Assembly (NCBI GenBank): GCA_963770765.1 | Contig: CAVYQS010000005.1 | Span: 186,001 to 250,000 of the forward strand | DNA: 64,000 nt | Origin: CAVPCY01 sp963770765 | GTDB lineage: Bacteria; Actinomycetota; Coriobacteriia; Anaerosomatales; PHET01 | Reading direction: 5' to 3' | Shown here: piece after piece, positions 32,241 to 40,844 of the stretch | Position numbering within the stretch: position 1 is the stretch's first letter | How the letters are laid out: the number at the start of each line of letters is the position of its first letter | Notes under the pieces: generated by a model | The model's database searches: none | What the model saw: the letters and a program-made list of their open reading frames with translations, nothing else | Told to the model about the DNA's origin: nothing | Program-made: the position numbers and the translations under genes

Positions 32241-33603
32241 ATGATCCCTCGCTACTCCCGTCCCGAGATGGCCCGCATCTGGGACCTCGAGAACAAGTTC
32301 GCGATCTGGCAGGAGATCGAGGTGCTCGCGTGCGAAGCGCAGGCCGAGCTGGGGCAGGCCGGCATCACCTCCGAGGAGGCTGCCCACATCCGCGCGCACG
32401 CCGCGTTCGAAGTCGAGCGCATCGACGAGCTCGAAGCCGTCACCAACCACGACGTCATCGCGTTCCTCACCAACATGGCCGAGCACATCGACGCCAATCT
32501 CGGCGAGGACGACCCCAAGCCCAGCCGCTGGGTCCACTACGGCATGACCAGCTCGGACCTAGGCGACACGGCGCTGTGCTACCAGATGATGCAAGCGACC
32601 GACATCCTCATCGCCGACGTCCGCCGGCTCGGCGAGATCTGCAAGCGCCGAGCGCTCGAGGAGCGCGACACCCTGTGCGTGGGCCGCACGCACGGCATCC
32701 ACGCCGAGCCCATGACCATGGGCATGAAGTTCGGCCGCTGGGCGTTCGCGTGGAAGCGCGCGCTCGACCGGCTCGAGCGCACCCGCGAGAACGTCGCGGT
32801 GGGCGCGATCTCCGGCGCCGTGGGCAGCTACTCCAACATCGACCCGTTCGTCGAGCAGTACGTGTGCGAGAAGCTCGGTCTGCCAGCCGGAGCCGATGTC
32901 GACCCAGGTCATCCCGCGCGACCGTCACGCGCAGTTCCTCGCCGTGCTCGCGACCGTCGCCGCCACCGCCGAGGAGATCGCGACCGAGGTCCGCGCGCTC
33001 CAGAAGTCCGACACCCTCGAAGCCGAGGAGCCGTTCGCCAAGGGCCAGAAGGGCTCATCGGCGATGCCGCACAAGCGCAACCCCATCACGGCCGAGCGCG
33101 TCTGCGGCCTCGCGCGCGTGATCAAGGCCAACGCTCAGGTGGGCTTCGACAACGTGGCGCTGTGGCACGAGCGCGACATCAGCCACTCGTCGGCCGAGCG
33201 CGTCGTGCTCGCCGACTCGACGATCGGGCTCGACTACATCCTGGGCAAGCTCGAGTGGATCCTCGACGGGATGGTGCTCTATCCCCAGCGCATGATGGCG
33301 AACCTCGAATCCACGCGCGGACTCATCTACTCGAGCCGCGTGCTGCTCGCGCTCGTCGACTCGGGCATGACGCGCGAGGACGCGTACGCCGTGGTGCAGG
33401 GTGCGGCGATGAAGGTCTGGGCCGACATCCAGGATGCGGTGCCGGGTCCGGGATTCCGAGACTACCTCGAGTCGAGCGCAGCGGTGCACGGGGAGTTCCC
33501 GCTCGACTTCGGGCAGCTCGAAGAGTGCTTCGACCCGCGCAGCTTCCTCACGCGTACCGGCGTGCTGTTCGATCGGGTCGCAGGCGCTGGAGTTCTAGGT
33601 TGA
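32241..33603 (+). pseudogene. purB: Adenylosuccinate lyase, single frameshift
   Basis: PurB acts twice in purine synthesis, releasing fumarate from SAICAR and adenylosuccinate. The first 215 codons (MIPRYSRPEMARIWDLENKF, HYGMTSSDLGDTAL, VGRTHGIHAEPMTMG) and the rest (PRDRHAQFLAVLATVAATAE, the signature GSSAMPHKRNPITAERVCG) are in different frames. An extra C near 32882 would join GLQPEPMSTQVIP and give a normal protein of about 453 residues. As purB is normally essential for purine synthesis, an error in the sequence is more likely than real loss. The stop overlaps the next gene (TTGA). Confidence 0.9.
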
Positions 33604-33983
33604 GCCCCGTCCTCACCGGCGCCGTCGTCGGCATCCTGCTCGCGGCATCGCTCTACTCACTCGCCGTCTTCGCCGAGCGGCGCGCGGGCGTGCTGAGGCC
33701 GTGGCACCTTGTCGTGTTCTGGGTGGGCTTCGCGGTCGACACCACCGCGACCACACTCATGAGCATGATCACCGGCGGTATCGCGATGGACATCCACGGG
33801 ATTCTCGGAGTAAGCGCGATTCTCATCATGTTCGTGCACTCGGTGTGGGCGACGGTCGTGCTGGTGCGCAAGGACGATGCGGCAGCTCGGAAGTTCCACA
33901 CGTTCAGCCTGGCGGTGTGGGCGCTGTGGATGGTCACGCTCGTCACCGGTTTCGCGCTGTCGCTGCCCAAGGTGATGGGGTAG
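33600..33983 (+). CDS. HsmA-family (TIGR03987-like) membrane protein
   Basis: The 127-residue protein has four membrane helices and matches the HsmA/TIGR03987 pattern: VFAERRAGVLRPWHLVVFW, GFAVDTTATTLMSMI, DIHGILGVSAILIMFVHSVW and HTFSLAVWALWMVTLVTGF. The conserved His and Trp residues at helix ends could bind heme or ligand. The TTG start overlaps the purB stop. Its function is unknown. It is convergent with the CPBP protease gene. Confidence 0.82.
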   Translation: MSPVLTGAVVGILLAASLYSLAVFAERRAGVLRPWHLVVFWVGFAVDTTATTLMSMITGGIAMDIHGILGVSAILIMFVHSVWATVVLVRKDDAAARKFHTFSLAVWALWMVTLVTGFALSLPKVMG

Positions 33984-33993
33984 GGCTAGTCGG

Positions 33994-34974
33994 TCAGCTT
34001 GCCTCCTCCGCCAGCCGACCCTCGCTCCACTTCCAGAAGACGGATGCGACGAGCGCCAGCGCCGCTGCGCCAAGCAAGCCGACCGGTAGCGAGACGAGCG
34101 GATTTCGCCCCACGAGCAGCAGAAGGTAGAAGCCCCCAAAGGCGTTGAACGCGCCGTGCAGCATCGCCGGGATCAGCAGAGAGTCCGTGAACTGCCGCGC
34201 ACGCCACAGCAGGAACGAGAACGGCGTGCACAGCACGACCATCGCCAAGATGCCCAAGAACCGGTACGGCGCGAAGTTGAAGCCCAGCAAGATGATCGGT
34301 GCGTGGAACAGGCCCCACATCACACCGGTCAGAAGGTTCGCACGCACGGCGCCCAGCGGTCTGAGCTCGTCCATCAGGAACCCGCGCCAGCCATACTCCT
34401 CGCCAAAGGCGAACAGCCCGTTGACGGTGACGCCGGCCACGAGCCCGCTCACGAGTGCGATGACGTACAGCAGGCCGAGCGGCGGCATGTTGAGCTCGGA
34501 GGCGGTGGGCGGCGTGAGACCTTGGCCCTTCGCGATGTCTGAGAAGAGCGTTGTGATGCTGTTGACGAGTCCGTCTTGGGTCGTTACCAGCTCGCCCGCG
34601 CCGGACAGATGCACGACGTTACCAAAGAAGAGCGCGAACAACAGGTAGGCGAAGTAGAGCGCCACAGTCAGGGCCAGGTAGGTCAGCAGCAGTCGGGGCA
34701 GCTTGCGCCCGAAGCCGGCGAACGTCGTGAGTATCAGCGGACGACGTTCGCCCACACGCTCGGCGACGAGCGCCGAGATGAGCGGCGCCGGCATGTAGAT
34801 GAACGCGACCGCGAGCTGGAAGATGAGTTGCGCGCTCGTCGGACCCATGTTCGCGCCGGCCAGGTGCAGGGCAAGTGCCACGAGCGACACCAGCGAGAAG
34901 CAGATGCCGTAGAAGATGCCGATGAGCCGCCAGTCGGGCCTCCGGGGCGCGACCTCGGACACCACACTGTCCAT
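33994..34974 (-). CDS. CPBP-family intramembrane glutamic protease (CAAX-like)
   Basis: The 326-residue protein has about eight helices and the CPBP (Abi/Rce1-like) active-site motifs: EEYGWRGFLMDEL with the glutamate pair and arginine, GLFHAPIILLG with the second histidine, and LHGAFNAFGG with the third. Such enzymes process prenylated or bacteriocin-like peptides or act in immunity to them; the substrate is unknown here. It is a single gene, convergent with hsmA-like and 68 bp from the dienelactone hydrolase gene. Confidence 0.9.
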   Translation of the reverse strand: MDSVVSEVAPRRPDWRLIGIFYGICFSLVSLVALALHLAGANMGPTSAQLIFQLAVAFIYMPAPLISALVAERVGERRPLILTTFAGFGRKLPRLLLTYLALTVALYFAYLLFALFFGNVVHLSGAGELVTTQDGLVNSITTLFSDIAKGQGLTPPTASELNMPPLGLLYVIALVSGLVAGVTVNGLFAFGEEYGWRGFLMDELRPLGAVRANLLTGVMWGLFHAPIILLGFNFAPYRFLGILAMVVLCTPFSFLLWRARQFTDSLLIPAMLHGAFNAFGGFYLLLLVGRNPLVSLPVGLLGAAALALVASVFWKWSEGRLAEEAS

Positions 34975-35042
34975 GGGAACCTCCTCAGGTCCGCGTTGGC
35001 TGCGAGACTACGGGGCGAACCCGTCGCACGCACCAGGCTCCG

Positions 35043-35993
35043 CTAGTGCCCAGCATGCCCCTCATCCCACGGGCTCCCGTGCCCCGCATGCCCGAAGGCC
35101 AACCGTGCGATGGGCGCCCAGCCGTAGAAGTCGCTGACCATCGTTGGCTCCATCGGCGCCGCAGCCTGCGGCTCACCGGACTTGAGCGTGCCGTCGAAGA
35201 ACCCCACCATCTGCGCCCACGCGGCTCCTTGGACGGGATCCGAGGCGATTCCCTCGGCGTTCTTCACGAAGGCGTGGGGCTGCTCGGGGTAGATCGTCAC
35301 GGTCGACTCGATGCCGGCCTGCTCCAGCCCGCGCTCGAAGGCGCGCACGTTCTCGAGCGGGATCGATGTGTCGGCGCCGCCGAAGATGCCCAGGACGGGG
35401 CCGTTCAGCGTCCCGAGCCGCTCCGGGTCGGTGACGGGGTCGCCGTAGAAGACCGAGGTCGCCTGGAGCGACGGGTTGTGCAGGCTGTAGAGCAGCGATG
35501 TGCGCCCGCCGAAGCAGAATCCGGTGATGCCGATGCGGGTCGCGTCCGAGCCGGGCTGCTTCCGGACCCACGCCACCACCGCGTCGAGGTCCTCGTTGAC
35601 CTCCTCGGCGGGTGTGGTGATCGTCTGGTAGATGGCCCGGGGGAGGTAGCCGGTGGTGCCGGTGCGGAATACGCTGGGCGCCACGACGACGTAGCCCTCC
35701 TGCGCGAGCAGCTCCGCCTTGCTCACGATGTCGGGGTTCAGGCCCCAGAACTCGTGCACCATGATGACGACCGGGCGAGGCCCGGCGCCGCTGGGAGTTG
35801 CCACGAACGCGGGCACATCGGGGCCGCCGGCGCCGGGGATCGTGACGTTCGTGACCTCGGCCAACCGCTCGGCCGACCCGCGCCCGTCGAGCGCGATGCT
35901 GATGGCGAGGAATGCGGCGAGCACGAGCACGAGCGCGACCAACCCGCCGAGCACCCACAGGGCGATACGCAGCGCCTTGCGCCACCCGCTCAT
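35043..35993 (-). CDS. Membrane-anchored dienelactone hydrolase-family protein
   Basis: The 316-residue protein has an N-terminal membrane helix (about residues 9-33) and a dienelactone hydrolase domain with the triad Cys in GITGFCFGGRTS, Asp in GIFGGADTSIP and His in YPEQPHAFVKN, plus VIMVHEFWGLNPD. The active site is thus intact, but the catalytic domain should face outwards. The C-terminal 20 residues are His/Gly-rich (FGHAGHGSPWDEGHAGH), possibly a metal-binding tail. The ATG overlaps the stop of the preceding membrane protein gene (ATGA). The substrate is unknown. Confidence 0.88.
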   Translation of the reverse strand: MSGWRKALRIALWVLGGLVALVLVLAAFLAISIALDGRGSAERLAEVTNVTIPGAGGPDVPAFVATPSGAGPRPVVIMVHEFWGLNPDIVSKAELLAQEGYVVVAPSVFRTGTTGYLPRAIYQTITTPAEEVNEDLDAVVAWVRKQPGSDATRIGITGFCFGGRTSLLYSLHNPSLQATSVFYGDPVTDPERLGTLNGPVLGIFGGADTSIPLENVRAFERGLEQAGIESTVTIYPEQPHAFVKNAEGIASDPVQGAAWAQMVGFFDGTLKSGEPQAAAPMEPTMVSDFYGWAPIARLAFGHAGHGSPWDEGHAGH

Positions 35994-36406
35994 GATGCGA
36001 CCGCCCCCTTCGCCCGTCCGCGCGCCTTCCCGACACCACCGGACTGAGCGGAGAGCACCACCGTCCCCACGGCGAGCCCGACGATCAGCGCCACCCTCAG
36101 CCACGGCGCGAGCGAGGTCTGCGACAGCCACAGCCCGATCAGGTACGGCAGCAACAGCAGCCACATCGCGACTTGCGCGATGGTGGACTGCGCGCGCACC
36201 CACTCCCACGCGGCGTCGAGCCCGCCGGGACCGGCGACGGCCGTGTACGCGAACGCGAGCCACCCTGCGACCACGACCGCGAGCCAGACCGCCACGACGA
36301 CCCGCCGCGCGGGGTTCGGGCCGCCGTTCTCGGCGGGTTTGCCGGTCACTGCGAGCGCGACGAAGCACGCGACCACAACCACCATGCCCACAACCAGCCA
36401 GCGCAA
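35990..36406 (-). CDS. Small polytopic membrane protein
   Basis: The 138-residue protein has four hydrophobic segments: WLVVGMVVVVACFVALAV, VVVAVWLAVVVAGWLAFAY, IAQVAMWLLLLPYLIGLWL and WLRVALIVGLAVGTVVL. The TTG start has AGGAGG upstream. The end is basic (GKARGRAKG). I see no known domain. It overlaps the dienelactone hydrolase gene by 4 bp, so the two form one unit; a role in positioning or substrate access is possible but not shown. Confidence 0.72.
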   Translation of the reverse strand: MRWLVVGMVVVVACFVALAVTGKPAENGGPNPARRVVVAVWLAVVVAGWLAFAYTAVAGPGGLDAAWEWVRAQSTIAQVAMWLLLLPYLIGLWLSQTSLAPWLRVALIVGLAVGTVVLSAQSGGVGKARGRAKGAVAS

Positions 36407-36465
36407 GAGGACCTCCTCGGCGGATCAAGCGCGGCGGAGGCCCCTCGAGCCTGCCGCGAACGGCC

Positions 36466-36870
36466 CTACAGGTCGCCGAGCAGCCCGACCACGTCGATCT
36501 CGCACGCGGCGGTGAGCACGACCGACACGGTGTCCGCGCCCTCGACCGAGGTGGCGAAGACCTGTCCCACATTGATGCCATGATCGGCGAGCTTGCGGGC
36601 GATCGCCGCGAGTTCGCCCGGCGTGTCGGGGACCTCGGCCACGACGACCGACTGCATGTCGAGCTCGCCACCCAGCGGGGTCAGCGCCTCGAACGCCAGC
36701 TTGTTGTTGCTGGTGATCATGAGGAACTCGCCGTTGTCGCCCTTGTCGTAGGCGCCGATCGCGATCAGATTCACGCCCGCGTCGTGGAGCGCTTCGGTGA
36801 CATCTGCGAGCAGGCCCACGCGTGTGGGCGCCTTGAAGATGATCTCGTTGCGGATCTGGACCTTGGCCAT
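36466..36870 (-). CDS. Double ACT-domain protein
   Basis: The 134-residue protein contains two ACT-type repeats: IIFKAPTRVGLLADVTEALH with DAGVNLIAIGAYD, and VVVAEVPDTPGELAAIARKL with ADHGINVGQVFATS. ACT domains bind amino acids or other small ligands and regulate enzymes. It has no fused catalytic domain. GGGAGG precedes the ATG. It is a single gene, divergent from the MFS transporter gene. Confidence 0.88.
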   Translation of the reverse strand: MAKVQIRNEIIFKAPTRVGLLADVTEALHDAGVNLIAIGAYDKGDNGEFLMITSNNKLAFEALTPLGGELDMQSVVVAEVPDTPGELAAIARKLADHGINVGQVFATSVEGADTVSVVLTAACEIDVVGLLGDL

Positions 36871-37117
36871 GGTGCGCCTCCCGGTGCGTCGATGTGTCAC
36901 AAGTTCATACCGCCAGGCGCGCAGCGCGAATCGCCGCAGAGGAAAGGTCAGGTGAGCACCCGGTCGGCTTCGTCGGGCCGGTCGCATACTGCGGCTCCGC
37001 CGACGTATACTCTGCAGCTGAGGGCGTTGCGGGGGCGGCGTGGGGTGCGGGTGGATCGTGCGCAGCCGGGCCCGTACCACCGCGAACCGTAGACCCGCGG
37101 TCAGCCGGGGAGGGCGA

Positions 37118-38374
37118 TTGAGCACACGTTCGACCGAGCGCCGCGACCTGCTCCCGTTCCTCGCGCTTGAAGCCGCCACGTTGATCTCCGGAACCGGCAA
37201 TGGTGTCGCGTCGATCGCGCTGCCGTGGCTCACGTTGCAGCTCACCGGCGATCCGGCCGCCGCGGGACTGGTGGCCGCGGCCGGTGCGATTCCGACGTTG
37301 ATCGCGTCACTGGTGAGCGGCGTCCTGATCGACCGGCTGGGGCGACAGCGGACGAGCGTCGGATCCGACGTCTTCTCGGCGATCTCCGCGGCGATGATCC
37401 CGATCATGGGTCTGCTGGGCATCCTCACCTACCCGCTGCTGCTGGTCGCTGCCGTCGTTGGCGCCGTGTTCGACCCGGTGGGGGTCACCGCGCGAGAGGC
37501 GATGCTGCCAGATGTCGCGAAACGAGCACGGCTCGAGCTCGAGCGCGTCAACGGCGTGCACGAGGCGGTCTGGGGACTCGCGTGGCTCATCGGTCCGGGT
37601 ATGGCCGGCCTGCTGATCGCATCGGTGGGCGCCACGTCGTCGTTCTGGGCGATGTTCGCCGGTTTCGTGGTCTCGGCGGTTCTCGTGGGCAGCGCGTGCA
37701 TGCCTACGCCGCCGGTCCACGACAGCGACCAGCACTGGTTCACCGACGCCCTCGACGGTGCCCGGCTGGTGATACGCGAGCCCGCCATCCGCTCGACCAC
37801 GGTGCTCTCCACGATCTCGTTCGCGCTCTCGTACTCGGTCATCGCCGTGGTGCTCCCCGTCGTCTACCAGGGCCTCGACAAGCCCAAAGAGCTGGGGCTG
37901 CTGTTCATGATCTTCTCGGCGGGCGGGGTGCTGGGGGCGCTCGTCTACAGCGCGGTGGGCACGCGGCTTCCCCGTCGACCGGTGTTCGTTGCCGGTCTGT
38001 TCGCTGCGGCCGCGGTCGCCGGTGTCTTCGCCTACGAACCCGACTACTGGATCCAGCTTCTCGCAATGGCGGCGGGAGGTTTCATGACCGGGCCGGTGAA
38101 CCCGATCGTCAACGTCGTGCTCCAGGAACGCACCGCCGAGGAGATACGGGGGCGTGCGCTGTCGATGGTCTTCGCCTTCGCGTACGCGCTCTTCCCGCTG
38201 GGCTACGTAGCCGCCGGCTTCATGGTCAAAGGGCTGGGAGCGAATCAGACGTTCTCCATCATGGCGGCGGGCTCGGTCGTGGTGGCCGTCTGGGCGATGC
38301 TCACTCCGGCTCTGCGGGGGATGAACGCGCCGCCCATGCAGCCACCAACCGACATCACTCCTCAGGAAGGCTGA
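37118..38374 (+). CDS. MFS transporter
   Basis: The 418-residue protein has 12 hydrophobic segments and the MFS loop signature DRLGRQRTSVGSD between helices two and three. The pattern resembles the drug:H+ antiporter branch with 12 helices (EnT-like enterobactin exporter type). The TTG start is preceded by GGGGAGGG. No substrate is apparent. The end of the gene overlaps, in the opposite direction, by 20 bp with the TudS-related gene. Confidence 0.88.
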   Translation: MSTRSTERRDLLPFLALEAATLISGTGNGVASIALPWLTLQLTGDPAAAGLVAAAGAIPTLIASLVSGVLIDRLGRQRTSVGSDVFSAISAAMIPIMGLLGILTYPLLLVAAVVGAVFDPVGVTAREAMLPDVAKRARLELERVNGVHEAVWGLAWLIGPGMAGLLIASVGATSSFWAMFAGFVVSAVLVGSACMPTPPVHDSDQHWFTDALDGARLVIREPAIRSTTVLSTISFALSYSVIAVVLPVVYQGLDKPKELGLLFMIFSAGGVLGALVYSAVGTRLPRRPVFVAGLFAAAAVAGVFAYEPDYWIQLLAMAAGGFMTGPVNPIVNVVLQERTAEEIRGRALSMVFAFAYALFPLGYVAAGFMVKGLGANQTFSIMAAGSVVVAVWAMLTPALRGMNAPPMQPPTDITPQEG

Positions 38375-38951
38375 GATCAGCCTGTCCTGACTCCTCTCCT
38401 GTGAGCGCTTCGACGACCTCGTCGACCCGGTGCCCCTCGACGCTCTCATCGATCGCTGTGAAGCGCACGCCGAGCGGCTCGAGCAACTCTTGGAGTATCT
38501 CGATGTGTACGCCGGGTTGGGGCGACGTGCGTACGTCGCTCACAGCGGCGGCCCACTCCTCGGGCGAGTACTCACCGCCCCACTCTCCCACGGCGGAGGT
38601 GGTGACACCGCAGGTGGGCGAGCCGTCGACGCCCACGACCCCGAGGATGTCGTAGCCGCAGCGCTGGTACTCCCTGACCTGCTCGGCGGTCTGCTCGGAG
38701 AGCTCGCGGCAGTGCTCGGTGAAGGCGACAGACTCGTACTGCTCGCGTGTCTGGCCCCAGCGGCGCATGCCCAGAGCGGTCATCTCGGCGCACGGCATCT
38801 GTATCACGCCGATGCCCAGTCCGGCCAAGCGGCCCACCAGCGGGTGAATGCCGGCGTACTGAGAGAGCCCTTCGACCTTGGAGTTCGCGTTCACGATGCA
38901 GTGGCACACCACCACGACCTTGCGACCACGCGCGTCGACGGGGAGCATCAT
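38355..38951 (-). CDS. TudS-related putative desulfidase (DUF523-like, CD3072 type)
   Basis: The 198-residue protein has the three cysteine sites of the TudS/DUF523 group: VVVVCHCIVNANSKVEG, VIQMPCAEMTALGM and VGVDGSPTCGVTTS. In TudS these bind a [4Fe-4S] cluster that removes sulfur from thiouracil-like compounds. The sequence fits the CD3072-type TudS-related subfamily. In that group the gene is often near an ECF transporter S component; here an ECF system lies next door, divergent. The ATG overlaps the DUF302 stop. The substrate is not known. Confidence 0.82.
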   Translation of the reverse strand: MMLPVDARGRKVVVVCHCIVNANSKVEGLSQYAGIHPLVGRLAGLGIGVIQMPCAEMTALGMRRWGQTREQYESVAFTEHCRELSEQTAEQVREYQRCGYDILGVVGVDGSPTCGVTTSAVGEWGGEYSPEEWAAAVSDVRTSPQPGVHIEILQELLEPLGVRFTAIDESVEGHRVDEVVEALTGEESGQADLSLPEE

Positions 38952-39343
38952 CAGGCCACCGCCGCGTCCACTATCGCGGTCACGCCCGACTCCGAGCCTG
39001 CCGGGGCATCGCCGAAGTCGGTGTCGGGGAACAGCCCGGCGACGTAGCTGGCGCGCAGCACAGCCACCTCGACGCCGTCGCCGTCCTCGCGCACGACGAC
39101 CGGGCAGGGGAGATGAAGCGCGAGATGCGGATTTGCGGCGACCATAGAGGTTGCGAACTTCGAGTGGCAGATCTCGACGATCGTGAGCCCGCGGTCCCAG
39201 TCGAAGCCCTTGCTCACGAAGCGTGCCTTCATGTCGTGGACCGCGAGCACGACCCAGCCTGCCTCGGCCGCACCATTCCGAAGTGCCTCGACGGTCTCGG
39301 CGAGCGACGCGCTCGACCGTCTGACGTACGCCATCTCAGACAT
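38951..39343 (-). CDS. DUF302-family protein
   Basis: The 130-residue protein has the DUF302 pattern: TVEALRNGAAEAGWVVLAVHDM, TIVEICHSKFATSMVAANP and LPCPVVVREDGDGVEVAVL. These small domains are found in many bacteria and archaea, often with sulfur or redox genes, and their role is unknown. The two cysteines (CHS and PCP) are conserved positions. GGGAGGAG precedes the ATG. It is the first gene of the operon with the TudS-related gene and is divergent from the ECF genes. Confidence 0.85.
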   Translation of the reverse strand: MSEMAYVRRSSASLAETVEALRNGAAEAGWVVLAVHDMKARFVSKGFDWDRGLTIVEICHSKFATSMVAANPHLALHLPCPVVVREDGDGVEVAVLRASYVAGLFPDTDFGDAPAGSESGVTAIVDAAVA

Positions 39344-39484
39344 AGTGACTCCTCCCAAGGGGTGCAGTTTCGTAATGACGGGGATTCGTAGAAGACCTTA
39401 TACAAACGATGCGTCTATGTTATACCCTACTCGCATACTGATGGGCGGCGGCACCGTGCCGGGCCTCCTAGGGAAGGGCACTAC
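39344..39484. promoter_or_regulatory. Divergent promoter region between DUF302 and ECF genes
   Basis: This 141-bp gap serves both operons. It is AT-rich between 39390 and 39430 and contains TTATAC twice (39398-39403 and 39420-39425) with a 16-nt spacer, suggesting promoter or activator sites. The downstream stretch has a CGGCAC/GTGCCG palindrome. No known riboswitch class was recognised. Confidence 0.4.
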
Positions 39485-40066
39485 ATGAACAAGCGCATCG
39501 CTCTCGTCTTCGTACCGGTGGGCATCGGGATCAACATCGTGGGCGGTCTGCTCGCCAGCTCGCTGAAGTTGCCGGTCTTCCTCGACACGATCGGCACCAT
39601 CCTCGCGGCCGCGATACTGGGTCCGTGGTGGGGCGCGCTCACCGGCGGGCTCACAAACGTCATCATGTCGCTGCAGAACCCCATGGACATGTGGTTCGCG
39701 ATCGTCAACATCGCGGTGGGTCTCATCGTCGGCTTCATCTCGATGAAGTTCGGCTTCCAGAAGTGGCTGGTCGTGCTCGTCACTGGTCTCATCATCGCTG
39801 TGGTCGCGCCGATCATCGGCACGACGATCGCGACGTACGTCTACGGTGGACTCACCGGTGGTGGCATCGACATCTTCACCGCGGGTCTGCTCAAGGCCGG
39901 CACCGACGTCTTCACCGCCGCGTTCATCCCTCGCGTCGGATCGAACCTGGTGGACAAGGTACTTTCGGTGTTCGTCGTCTGGGGCATCATCATGGCTCTG
40001 CCCTCGAACCTGAAGGGCTACGCAGCCGGCCCGCAGGCCGAGCTCGCTGCACCGCCCGCCGAGTAG
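39485..40066 (+). CDS. ECF transporter S component (CD3073-like)
   Basis: The 193-residue protein has five to six membrane helices of S-component type: a conserved LPVFLDTIGTILAAAILGPWWG after helix one, GALTGGLTNVIMSLQNPMDM and PRVGSNLVDKVLSVFVVWGI. S components give substrate specificity to ECF uptake systems. It resembles the CD3073-type family, whose neighbour CD3072 is a TudS-related desulfidase. A thio- or purine/pyrimidine-related substrate is therefore an inference from context. GGGAAGGG precedes the ATG. Confidence 0.82.
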   Translation: MNKRIALVFVPVGIGINIVGGLLASSLKLPVFLDTIGTILAAAILGPWWGALTGGLTNVIMSLQNPMDMWFAIVNIAVGLIVGFISMKFGFQKWLVVLVTGLIIAVVAPIIGTTIATYVYGGLTGGGIDIFTAGLLKAGTDVFTAAFIPRVGSNLVDKVLSVFVVWGIIMALPSNLKGYAAGPQAELAAPPAE

Positions 40067-40073
40067 CACTCGC

Positions 40074-40844
40074 GTGACCGACCATGTCGCAGATGGGCTC
40101 CCGGCCTTCGAGTCGGGAGCCCTGCCTGCTCCGGTGGGCCTATCGACTGTGCCCGTGGGGCCACGGATGTTCCTCGCCCTGTGCGGACTCGTTGCGGTCG
40201 CGCTCACCGGCAGCATTCCGGGCCTCGCGATCCAGATCGGGGCGTTGCTCCTGGTCGCTGCCGTCGTCGGTCGGCTCGCGCCGATTCTCGCGAGCTGGAA
40301 GAGCGTGCTGTGGGTCTCGGTGTCGCTCGTCGTCGTCTACGCGTGGGCGTTTCCCGGATCCACCGACTACGTATGGATCTTCGGCGTTCAGAGCTTCTTC
40401 GCCGGGCTTCTCATCGCCGTCAGGCTCCTTGGCTTCGTCACCGTGATGTACGGGCTGGTCATCCTCACAGGCCCCCTCGCCATCGTCGAGTGGGCGGGCG
40501 ACGTGAACGAGGACCTGGGCATCATGGTGTCGCTCACGCTCAGCGTCGTACCGGTCATGAAGTTGCAGATGGACGCCACGCTCGCCGCGCAGACAGCTCG
40601 CGGTCTCAACACCAGCGGCAGCGTCGTGGCGAAGCTGCGAGCCTACATCGCCGTCATCATCCCGGTCGTCGTGAAGTCCCTGGTGCGGGCGTACGGCATG
40701 GCCGCGCTGCTGCATGTGCGTGGTTACGGTTCGGGCCGGCGGATCAAGCGACTTCGGGCGGTCACCGCGCCCATCGTGGCGACGTACGTCGTCGGTGTCG
40801 TGTGGGTAGTGGGGACGGCCGCGCTCAAGCTGGTGACGTCGTGA
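40074..40844 (+). CDS. ECF transporter T component (CbiQ/EcfT family)
   Basis: The 256-residue protein is the membrane scaffold of the ECF transporter. It has five to six helices and the cytoplasmic coupling motifs with ARG signatures: QTARGLNTSGSVV in the first coupling helix and HVRGYGSGRRIKRL in the second. It lies 7 bp after the S component, and its stop overlaps the start of the ATPase gene (GTGA). The first 25 residues are poorly conserved. The GTG start is the only reasonable one near the S gene. Confidence 0.85.
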   Translation: MTDHVADGLPAFESGALPAPVGLSTVPVGPRMFLALCGLVAVALTGSIPGLAIQIGALLLVAAVVGRLAPILASWKSVLWVSVSLVVVYAWAFPGSTDYVWIFGVQSFFAGLLIAVRLLGFVTVMYGLVILTGPLAIVEWAGDVNEDLGIMVSLTLSVVPVMKLQMDATLAAQTARGLNTSGSVVAKLRAYIAVIIPVVVKSLVRAYGMAALLHVRGYGSGRRIKRLRAVTAPIVATYVVGVVWVVGTAALKLVTS

